From Bacillota bacterium (GTDB taxonomy: Bacteria > Bacillota > Bacilli > Bacillales_B > DSM-18226), in assembly GCA_030705665.1 (NCBI GenBank), contig JAUZQA010000032.1, positions 1 through 14,220 on the forward strand: a stretch of 14,220 nucleotides of DNA, given 5' to 3'. A program made the translations under genes and the position numbers. Each line of letters starts with the position of its first letter. Within the stretch, counting starts at the first letter, position 1. Below the pieces are notes generated by a model that saw only the letters and a program-made list of their open reading frames with translations, made no database searches and was not told the DNA's origin. Below, one piece after another: positions 7,159-13,164 of this stretch.

Positions 7159-7178
7159 TTGACGAAAAAGGAGACAGT

Positions 7179-8018
7179 ATGGAAACGATTTATTTAAACC
7201 GGGATAACTTAGGAATTTGGCAGGAAAAAGCAATGCCCAAGGTTATGGCACTTGGCTGCTTTGACGGTATCCACACTGGACATTGGAAAGTGATTAATAC
7301 GGCTTATGAGAAGGCAAAAGAGCAAAATGTTCAGCTGGCAGTAATGAGCTTTTTTCCCCATCCCAAATCAGTTGTTGGCAGCGGTAAAAAACAAGTTCAT
7401 TATTTAATGCCTTTATCCGAGAAAGAAAAGCGGCTTGAAAGCTTAGGCGTTGATATATTTTATATTGTGGAATTCAATAAAGAATTTGCTGCTCTTCAAC
7501 CGGAAGAGTTTGTGGCGAAATACCTGGTGGAACTCGGTGTCGTTCATGCAGTCGCTGGTTTTGATTTTTGTTATGGATACAAGGGCGAAGGGAATTTGGA
7601 TCGGTTATACCAAGATTCTGGCAAGCTTATTGAGGTTACAAAGGTAGAAAAAGTGGGGTACAAGGGTGAAAAAATCAGTTCAACTTGTATTAGAGAAAGG
7701 CTGCTGGCAGGAAATGTTGAGGAACTGCCTCATTTTCTTGGGCATTTCTATGAGATCAAATGTGATTTCGACGGGAGATCTTTTAAGCCTTATCCCTACT
7801 ATACATTACCTGCACCCGGGCATTATGAAGTTACATTAGAAAATGAAGCATGTTCCATTAATACAGAAGTGATTATACTCGAATCTTCTGGTGGTCCCAT
7901 ACTTGTATGTACAAAAGAGATTCCGCCTTTTATGAAAAGGAAATTAACGATTGTCTGGCAGCGCCTTATCAAGAAAGAGATTGTAAGTTCCACTGATGAA
8001 AAAATACTAATTTCATAA
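7179..8018 (+). CDS. FAD synthetase-like protein with degenerate riboflavin kinase half
   Basis: Related to the adenylyltransferase half of RibF, which makes FAD from FMN and ATP. The nucleotidyltransferase motif GCFDGIHTGH lies at residues 26-35, FFPHP at 58-62, GFDFCYGYKGEGN at 127-139, and the ISSTCIRERL block at 166-175. All are close to RibF. The remaining 90 or so residues start LGHFYEI, as the RibF kinase domain does, and keep faint echoes (PYYTLPAPGHYEV and RKLTIVWQRLIKKE), but the flavokinase motifs (GxxRG and PTAN-like) are absent. At 279 residues it is shorter than RibF (about 310-320). I infer an FMN adenylyltransferase without kinase activity that raises FAD supply for the hydroxylase. 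It is probably co-transcribed with the reductase gene 20 bases upstream; AAGGAG precedes ATG 7179. Confidence 0.85.
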   Translation: METIYLNRDNLGIWQEKAMPKVMALGCFDGIHTGHWKVINTAYEKAKEQNVQLAVMSFFPHPKSVVGSGKKQVHYLMPLSEKEKRLESLGVDIFYIVEFNKEFAALQPEEFVAKYLVELGVVHAVAGFDFCYGYKGEGNLDRLYQDSGKLIEVTKVEKVGYKGEKISSTCIRERLLAGNVEELPHFLGHFYEIKCDFDGRSFKPYPYYTLPAPGHYEVTLENEACSINTEVIILESSGGPILVCTKEIPPFMKRKLTIVWQRLIKKEIVSSTDEKILIS

Positions 8019-8033
8019 TAGGAAAATTTCCTA
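8019..8033. promoter_or_regulatory. Palindrome just behind the FAD synthetase stop codon
   Basis: TAGGAAA-A-TTTCCTA is a perfect seven-base dyad around a single central base. It ends two bases before the -35 of the candidate promoter at 8035. Such a position fits a regulator site, but the one-base loop and lack of a T-run make it a poor terminator. Confidence 0.4.
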
Positions 8034-8034
8034 A

Positions 8035-8063
8035 TTGCCACTCTTTAGAATCAATATTATAAA
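8035..8063 (+). promoter_or_regulatory. Candidate internal sigma-A promoter before the dioxygenase gene
   Basis: TTGCCA (8035-8040), a 17-base spacer and TATAAA (8058-8063), each five or fewer bases from consensus with ideal spacing. Transcription would start near 8070, about 20 bases before ATG 8092. It would allow the dioxygenase, hydrolase and transporter genes to be expressed apart from the hydroxylase genes. Confidence 0.5.
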
Positions 8064-8091
8064 TATAACTTTCTAGAAAGGAAGTGGAAAA

Positions 8092-9075
8092 ATGGCTGAA
8101 ATTATTGCAGGTGTGGCTATGTCACACAGCCCAATGATTATGACAAACCCGGAGTCTGCCGGTGAAAAGGGGCAGGGATTTATTCAAACAACAGCTGAAA
8201 TGAATAAATGGCTGAAGGATGTTGGCGCAGATATTTTAGTTTTAGTATCTGATGATCATTTTAATAGTTATTTCTACGATCATATGCCTTCTTTTACAAT
8301 TGGTATTGGTGAATGTGAAGGATGGGGAGATTGGCGGATCCCTAAATATAAAATTCCTGTTCAGCAAGAACTAGCTAAACATATTCTTAATACCGGTTTA
8401 GAAAATAATATTGATTTCGCCTTTACATTGTCAATGAAAGTGGATCACGGTCATACGCAAGCGATTTATTTTCTAAATTCTGAATTGGATATCCCAGTTG
8501 TACCAATTGCGGTAAATACCGCTGCACCTCCGCTTCCGACGATGGATCGATGCTTCCAGCTGGGTGAAGTTGTGCGAAAAGCGATTGAGTCTTGGGATTC
8601 GAATAAAAAGGTGGCTATCATTGCATCTGGCGGTATATCACATTGGGTGCCGATTCCAAAAATTGATAGTCAAAAACCTGAAGATCAACAGCTAATCCAC
8701 GTATTAAAAAATGGTCGTCAGGAAATTGAACAGCTTGATGAATATTTAAAAACACGTGAAACAAGGGTAACATCGTTAATCACCGGTCCAGTAAATGAAG
8801 AAGGAGACCGCGAATTTTTAAGGCTAGTAAAGGAAAAAGACTTCGATTCACTTAGAAAATGGTCTTCAGAATATATCGAAGAACACTTTGGTAATGGTGG
8901 TCAGGAGATTCATAACTGGCTTGTTCTGCTAGGTGCACTTCAAAGTTTTAATGCCGATGTCGCCTTTTATGAACCAATTCCTGAGTGGGTAACTGGCATG
9001 GCGGTCGTCCAATTTAGCCAACCTGTCAAACATGAAGGTGAACAAAAGTCAACAAAATATGAAGTTAGCCTGTAA
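8092..9075 (+). CDS. Class III extradiol ring-cleavage dioxygenase (LigB superfamily)
   Basis: Non-heme Fe(II) dioxygenase that should open a catechol ring next to the two hydroxyl groups (LigB/MhpB type, unrelated to the vicinal-oxygen-chelate catechol 2,3-dioxygenases). The 327 residues compare with about 314 for MhpB. Expected active-site residues are visible: His12 (AMSHSP) and His56 (SDDHFN) as metal ligands, Glu272 (GNGGQEIHNW) as the probable third ligand, and His119/His121 (DHGHTQ) and His184 (GGISHWVP) as the likely acid-base histidines. All are in family order. GAAAGGAAGTGG precedes ATG 8092. With the MhpC-type hydrolase next, a 2,3-dihydroxyphenyl-alkanoate-like substrate is a reasonable guess, but other catechols are possible. 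Confidence 0.92.
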   Translation: MAEIIAGVAMSHSPMIMTNPESAGEKGQGFIQTTAEMNKWLKDVGADILVLVSDDHFNSYFYDHMPSFTIGIGECEGWGDWRIPKYKIPVQQELAKHILNTGLENNIDFAFTLSMKVDHGHTQAIYFLNSELDIPVVPIAVNTAAPPLPTMDRCFQLGEVVRKAIESWDSNKKVAIIASGGISHWVPIPKIDSQKPEDQQLIHVLKNGRQEIEQLDEYLKTRETRVTSLITGPVNEEGDREFLRLVKEKDFDSLRKWSSEYIEEHFGNGGQEIHNWLVLLGALQSFNADVAFYEPIPEWVTGMAVVQFSQPVKHEGEQKSTKYEVSL

Positions 9076-9163
9076 AGAACAATTTTATTTGATACAAGTA
9101 ATTCGATCTAGTAAATTTTAAAAATGTGTTTGTGATTTTATGGAAAATAAGGAGAGATAAAAA

Positions 9164-10033
9164 ATGACAATCTGGTCAGACTTAGCTGATGTGGAATTTA
9201 AACTTTATTATTTGGATGCTAATGGCGTGAAAACTCGGGTACTTGAAGCAGGAAATGGTGAGCCGCTTATTTTACTGCATGGTACGGGAGGACATGTTGA
9301 GGCATATGCAAGAAATCTGAAAGGTTTAAGTGAAAATTTCCGGGTAATCTGTATCGATATGCTGGGGCATGGCTATACGGAAAAGCCTGATCAACAATTT
9401 GGAATAGATAGTTATAGCGATCATTTATTAGCGGTTATTCAGGCATTGGATTTATCACAAGTCTATCTCTCGGGCGAATCATTAGGCGGCTGGGTAGCAG
9501 CGTGGTTTGCAGCATATCATCCTGAATTTGTAAAAGCATTAGTGCTTAATACACCGGGGAATGTAAATAACAAACCTGAGGTAATGGCGGGACTGAAAGC
9601 CTCGACCCTTAAAGCCGTTCTTGAAGCAAACTATCAAAATGTCAAAACAAGGCTAGAATGGTTAATGTACGATAAGAGCCAGGTAACGGATGAATTAATT
9701 GAAACGCGCTATAAAATCTATACACAGCCATCCTATCAAAAAGCTGTCCATAATATCGTTTGCCTTCAAGAGCTTGATGTTAGGGTTAAATATGCTTGGG
9801 ATTCTTCCTGGTGCAGCAAAATTAATGTTCCGACACTTTTAGCGTGGACAGACCATGATCCTACTTCAACGGTTGAGGAAGCAAAGCCGATTCAAGATAT
9901 GATTCCTAATAGTGAATTAGTTGTCATCAAGGATGCAGGACATTGGCCGCAATGGGAGAAACCAGAAGAATTTAACAGCATCGTAACCAACTTCTTATTG
10001 AAAAAAGAAACCAGGGTTCTGTCAGAAAGATAG
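9164..10033 (+). CDS. Alpha/beta hydrolase, meta-cleavage product C-C hydrolase
   Basis: A 289-residue alpha/beta hydrolase of the MhpC/BphD/HsaD group, which hydrolyses the ring-cleavage product into 2-hydroxypenta-2,4-dienoate and a carboxylic acid. The oxyanion-hole motif is HGTGG (39-43). Ser106 is the nucleophile in SGESLGGW, Asp232 is in AWTDHDPTS, and His260 is in DAGHWPQWEKPEEF; HWxxWE is typical of C-C hydrolases. A lid region spans about residues 135-205. It lies 88 bases behind the dioxygenase gene with AAGGAGA before ATG 9164. That order (oxygenase, dioxygenase, hydrolase) supports a ring-fission product as substrate rather than an ester, although an esterase cannot be excluded from sequence alone. 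Confidence 0.88.
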   Translation: MTIWSDLADVEFKLYYLDANGVKTRVLEAGNGEPLILLHGTGGHVEAYARNLKGLSENFRVICIDMLGHGYTEKPDQQFGIDSYSDHLLAVIQALDLSQVYLSGESLGGWVAAWFAAYHPEFVKALVLNTPGNVNNKPEVMAGLKASTLKAVLEANYQNVKTRLEWLMYDKSQVTDELIETRYKIYTQPSYQKAVHNIVCLQELDVRVKYAWDSSWCSKINVPTLLAWTDHDPTSTVEEAKPIQDMIPNSELVVIKDAGHWPQWEKPEEFNSIVTNFLLKKETRVLSER

Positions 10034-10097
10034 GGACTGCTCTGGAAAAATATAAACCTAATCATCACATCATGCACGATTAATCGATTCTCCCTAT

Positions 10098-10133
10098 AAG
10101 CAATGCTGAATCTTTTAAAAGTGCTTTCTTTTT
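10098..10133 (+). terminator. Weak terminator-like hairpin after the hydrolase gene
   Basis: AAGCA (10098-10102) can pair with TGCTT (10122-10126), with CTTTTAAAAG in between, and TCTTTTTTT follows. The stem is short and its loop long, so termination would be partial at most and the transporter may be co-transcribed. Confidence 0.3.
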
Positions 10134-10158
10134 TTGTGGTAATAATTCAGAAAATTGG

Positions 10159-10202
10159 GAACTTAGGCTAAATCCTCATTTTTATTTTTATGGCTTAAGT
10201 TC
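10159..10202 (+). repeat. Inverted repeat upstream of the MFS transporter gene
   Basis: GAACTTAGGC (10159-10168) and GCTTAAGTTC (10193-10202) pair over ten positions as RNA, one of them a G-U pair, enclosing a T-rich loop of 24 bases. The sequence TTTATATAAATTTTT follows. It could be an operator, a leader hairpin or a weak terminator; nothing in it decides which. Confidence 0.4.
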
Positions 10203-10245
10203 TTTATATAAATTTTTAAATTGAATAATCATTTGGGGGTAAAAT

Positions 10246-11559
10246 ATGAATCGTGTCAACAGAAAAGGAAGTAAGATAACAAAAACTGCTTGGATCATTA
10301 TTACGCTTTTGTTCTTATTAACGGTTATTAGTAACGCGGATAAAGCAATCATCGGTTTTGCATCTGTTCCCATTATGAAGGAATTAGGGTTGAGTCCAGA
10401 GCAATGGGGATTTGTCGGCAGCATTTTCTTCTTCTTATACTCTATTTCAGCAGTTTTAGTTGGTGCACTGGCTGATAAGATAGGAACTAAAAAGGTAATT
10501 GCCGGGATGGCGGCGGTATGGGCGCTTGTCCAGTTAGCTTCTGTATTTGTTTCTAGTTATTCTTGGCTGTTGGTCACAAGACTAATTTTAGGGGCAGGGG
10601 AAGGACCTTCTTATTCTTTAGCAATGACAGCAGCAGCAAAGGCGCTTCCTAAAGAAAAGCTAGGTATTGGCTTGACCTTAGTGTCCATTGGCGGTCCGCT
10701 TGGAGTAGCCATATCTGCACCAGTTTTAATGCACATCATTTTAACGTATGGATGGCGTGCCGGTTTTATTGTTACAGGTGTTATAGGAGTGGTTTGGATT
10801 GTGTTGTGGCTGTGGTTATCAAAAGAAAATAAAGATGCACAAGTAGAAAGCCCGAATGCAAAAGAAAATTCAAATGTAGCGATCCTCGAACCCGAAACGA
10901 AATTTACATCTGTGCTATTTTCAAAAAACTTTCTTTTAGTAGCGCTGTGTGGTTTTGCTACTTATTGGTCCTTTACAATTGGGCTTAATTGGCTTCCAAA
11001 TTATTTACAAAACGTACGTAAATTAAGCCCGGACACATTGAAAATAGTGGTTGCCTTACCGTGGATTCTTATTACACTTTCACAGCTTACATTTTCATCG
11101 ATATCAGACAGGCTGTTTGCTAAAACGAAAAATGTCGTAAAAGGACGTGTGTTTGTCCTTGGTCCTGTGATGCTGACGGGTGCAATCTGCTACTTCTTTG
11201 GAACAATGTTTAGTTCTAATTTCATGGCCATCGCTTTACTTTCACTTGGCTTGACGTTCGGCTGTATCACATTAGTGCTTGGGCCAGCGATTCTAGTAGA
11301 ACTGATCCCTAAAAAACATAATGGCAAAATTCAAGGCTGGTTCATGGCCATTACATCATTAGGGGGAATTGTAGGTCCATATGCAACAGGTTATCTCATT
11401 CAACATTCCGCTAATCCGGGACTTGGTTTCCAGCATTCTTTCCAAGCTACAGCCGTGGTCTTACTAGTATTTGGAGGTCTTGTATGGGCTGCTGTACGTC
11501 CAAAAAAAGCAGTAACTACCACTAATGAATTGGTAGCTAAAAATGCACAAGCTGAATAA
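10246..11559 (+). CDS. MFS transporter, ACS-like, probable aromatic acid uptake
   Basis: Integral membrane transporter of 437 residues with the hydrophobic pattern of twelve transmembrane helices. After a basic N-terminus (residues 1-14), helix one carries SNADKA. The loop 2-3 major facilitator motif reads GALADKIGTKKVI (73-85), followed by RLILGAGEGPSY, the helix 4 motif typical of the anion:cation symporter group, which includes organic-acid and aromatic-acid carriers. A hydrophilic central loop (about 190-220) separates the two halves. GGGGGT lies before ATG 10246. As the last gene before a strong terminator in a phenolic degradation operon, it most likely imports the pathway substrate, an aromatic carboxylate. 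Substrate and direction are inferred from context. Confidence 0.9.
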   Translation: MNRVNRKGSKITKTAWIIITLLFLLTVISNADKAIIGFASVPIMKELGLSPEQWGFVGSIFFFLYSISAVLVGALADKIGTKKVIAGMAAVWALVQLASVFVSSYSWLLVTRLILGAGEGPSYSLAMTAAAKALPKEKLGIGLTLVSIGGPLGVAISAPVLMHIILTYGWRAGFIVTGVIGVVWIVLWLWLSKENKDAQVESPNAKENSNVAILEPETKFTSVLFSKNFLLVALCGFATYWSFTIGLNWLPNYLQNVRKLSPDTLKIVVALPWILITLSQLTFSSISDRLFAKTKNVVKGRVFVLGPVMLTGAICYFFGTMFSSNFMAIALLSLGLTFGCITLVLGPAILVELIPKKHNGKIQGWFMAITSLGGIVGPYATGYLIQHSANPGLGFQHSFQATAVVLLVFGGLVWAAVRPKKAVTTTNELVAKNAQAE

Positions 11560-11623
11560 AGACTCCACCCTAAAAATCTAATGTGCAATAAATGATAAAT
11601 AGATATTGACTGACAATTGGATG

Positions 11624-11658
11624 TTTACGCCGCCTTTTAGGTGGCGTAAATTTTTTTT
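11624..11658 (+). terminator. Strong terminator closing the aromatic operon
   Basis: TTTACGCCGCC (11624-11634) pairs with GGTGGCGTAAA (11640-11650) over 11 positions, with one G-U pair, a 5-base loop, and T8 (11651-11658) behind it. Confidence 0.95.
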
Positions 11659-11671
11659 CTTGCCAAAAACC

Positions 11672-11700
11672 TTGTCAATTATCGAATGTAAGCGCATACA
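11672..11700 (+). promoter_or_regulatory. Candidate promoter of the small gene
   Basis: TTGTCA at 11672-11677 with CATACA (11695-11700, spacer 17) or TACATT (11697-11702, spacer 19) as -10. Both -10 candidates are imperfect. The -10 region lies within the cre sequence. Confidence 0.4.
11686..11700. promoter_or_regulatory. cre site (CcpA binding) before the small gene
   Basis: ATGTAAGCGCATACA matches the degenerate cre consensus WTGNAANCGNWNNCW at every position, and the stricter TGWAANCGNTNWCA at all fixed positions but one. It overlaps the candidate -10 region, a place where bound CcpA usually represses. Confidence 0.65.
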
Positions 11701-11729
11701 TTGTAAATATAACAATGGAGGTGGTTTAT

Positions 11730-11900
11730 TTGTTTTATCCATTAAGCTCTGATTATATTAAATATTTAAACGATCCGGATTGTAATGGAATAAATTATGA
11801 CCAATGGAAAGAAAGAAAAATGCGTCAAGAGTTGGAAAAAAGTAAAAAAAGTTCAGATAAAAAAAACTCATTCAATGGTTATCCAAAATATAATTATTAA
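11730..11900 (+). CDS. Small hydrophilic protein of unknown function
   Basis: A frame of 56 residues is called from TTG 11730, because GGAGGTGG (11717-11724) is placed five bases before it. The in-frame ATG at 11715 would overlap that ribosome binding site and has none of its own. The product is polar and rich in Lys, Asn, Tyr and Ser, with a short charged helix (WKERKMRQELEKSKKSSDKK) and a tail ending YPKYNY. There is no signal peptide or membrane segment. It has its own likely promoter, a cre site and a terminator, all arguments for a real gene. I do not recognise the family and propose no function. Confidence 0.6.
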   Translation: MFYPLSSDYIKYLNDPDCNGINYDQWKERKMRQELEKSKKSSDKKNSFNGYPKYNY

Positions 11901-11908
11901 ACAGCCAG

Positions 11909-11938
11909 ACTGGTTGGCAAAATGCTAACCAGTTTTTT
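11909..11938 (+). terminator. Rho-independent terminator of the small gene
   Basis: ACTGGTT (11909-11915) and AACCAGT (11927-11933) with an inner G-U pair and GC/GC pairing, followed by T6. It works on the plus strand; the minus-strand reading has no T-run behind the stem, so it does not obviously serve the convergent LysR gene. Confidence 0.88.
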
Positions 11939-11979
11939 AAATGAACATATAATAAAAACATAGATTAAAGTTTTATGGC

Positions 11980-12867
11980 TTAGTTTGACCATTTCTGATT
12001 TAGCATATCAAGAAAAATTTTTACATTCCTTTTATCTTGCATTATTGGTGAAAATATATAGGAAAGTGTCCGAGTAAAGGAATGATTTTTTAATTTAATA
12101 ATGGAAAGATTGCCATGCTCGACATCTCTTTCGATGACACTGTAGGAAAGCAGTGATAATCCCAACCCGTTCATAAGCGTTTCCTTAATTCCTTGGTTGC
12201 TGCTAATGGTCAGCAGTGATTTAACCTTAAGGCCATTGGAACGAATTACATGGCTCAAATATTGACCTGTACCCGAACCTATTTCTCTAGTTACCCATTT
12301 TTGATCATGAAGGTCAGCCATTGTTACTTCCTTTTTAAGGGCCAATTCATGATTAATTGATGAAACAACAAACAACTGATCCTGCATAAATGCGTTGACA
12401 GATACTTCTTTTTCATTTGTCTGTCCTTCGATTAAGCCAACATCCACTTGAAAAAGCTTTACGGAATGAACGATTTCTTCGGTATTTCCGATTACTACAT
12501 GAAGTTCAAGCTCCGGGTAGTTAGTTTGAAGGTCGTGAAGTAAAGAAGGTAGGATGTACTCGCCGATCGTAAAACTGGCACCGATCTTTAATTCCCCTTT
12601 AACAGAGTTATGATGTTCAAGAATATCTTGTCTCGTTTGTTCATAAATCGTAATCATTTGCCGTGCCCTTTTATATAAAATTTCACCTGTTGGGGTGATT
12701 TTTAAATATTTTGGCGAACGTTGGAATAATTTCGTCTGAAATTCTTTTTCTAAATTTTTTATATGTAAACTTACACTTGGCTGCGACATTAGAAGGAGTT
12801 CCGCCGTTTTTGTAAAATTTTTTACATCTGCAAGTGTAACAAAAGTTTTTAACTCTTCATAATACAA
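11980..12867 (-). CDS. cysL: LysR-family regulator, CysL-like
   Basis: LysR-type regulator of 295 residues, normal family length. The N-terminal winged helix-turn-helix spans about residues 1-60 (FTKTAELLLMSQPSVSLHIKNLEKEFQTKLFQRSP, residues 18-52), followed by the linker helix and the substrate-binding-type effector domain (LKIGASFTIGEYILPSLL at about 93-110). In B. subtilis CysL (formerly YwfK) activates cysJI and represses itself. This protein closely resembles it as I recall that sequence, and it is transcribed divergently from a cysJ gene, which supports the name. The two genes share a 297-base intergenic region with repeated ATTAGTAA sequences. Control of sulfite reductase is therefore the likely job, and a link to the aromatic operon is not suggested. 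Confidence 0.85.
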   Translation of the reverse strand: MYYEELKTFVTLADVKNFTKTAELLLMSQPSVSLHIKNLEKEFQTKLFQRSPKYLKITPTGEILYKRARQMITIYEQTRQDILEHHNSVKGELKIGASFTIGEYILPSLLHDLQTNYPELELHVVIGNTEEIVHSVKLFQVDVGLIEGQTNEKEVSVNAFMQDQLFVVSSINHELALKKEVTMADLHDQKWVTREIGSGTGQYLSHVIRSNGLKVKSLLTISSNQGIKETLMNGLGLSLLSYSVIERDVEHGNLSIIKLKNHSFTRTLSYIFSPIMQDKRNVKIFLDMLNQKWSN

Positions 12868-12884
12868 AGGAATCCCGCCTTATT

Positions 12885-12930
12885 ATTAGTAATCTTAATA
12901 GTAATGATTATTTATATGTATTTTACTAAT
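12885..12930. promoter_or_regulatory. Candidate CysL operator near its own gene
   Basis: ATTAGTAA (12885-12892) and TTACTAAT (12923-12930) form a perfect eight-base inverted repeat with a 30-base spacer. The same octamer recurs at 13058-13065 near the cysJ promoter. Its position immediately upstream of the cysL start fits autoregulation. Binding is inferred. Confidence 0.4.
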
Positions 12931-13028
12931 GCTTTGGATTCGAGTAAAGTATTAATAGAAGGATTTTAGAGAGAAACAATACGGGAAGTCGATCTAATAT
13001 TTTTATTTTTTATTCATTTAAAACCGAC

Positions 13029-13057
13029 TTGACTTATAGGAATACTAAAACTATTAT
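13029..13057 (+). promoter_or_regulatory. cysJ: Sigma-A promoter of cysJ
   Basis: TTGACT (13029-13034), a 17-base spacer and TATTAT (13052-13057). Transcription would start near 13064, leaving a leader of about 100 bases. The dyad TACTAA-N10-TTAGTA (13043-13064) overlaps the spacer and -10 element and contains the octamer shared with the cysL side, so a regulator site may overlap the promoter. I see no further feature in the rest of the 12868-13164 gap. Confidence 0.65.
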
Positions 13058-13164
13058 ATTAGTAATAAATTGTTTTACTGAAAAATGAAAAATATTTGTC
13101 GAATCCAGTAATCTCAAATAAAATATATGATGGAAAGCTATATTCCTGTGTGAGGTGGAAATCT

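Noticed and set aside
9089..9117. TTGATA-N17-TAAATT between the dioxygenase and hydrolase genes
   Set aside because: Spacing is ideal but the -10 is weak and such matches are common in AT-rich gaps; not strong enough to call a promoter.
12936..13106. GGATTCGA (12936-12943) and TCGAATCC (13099-13106) inverted pair
   Set aside because: The arms are eight bases long and more than 150 bases apart with no supporting feature; probably chance.
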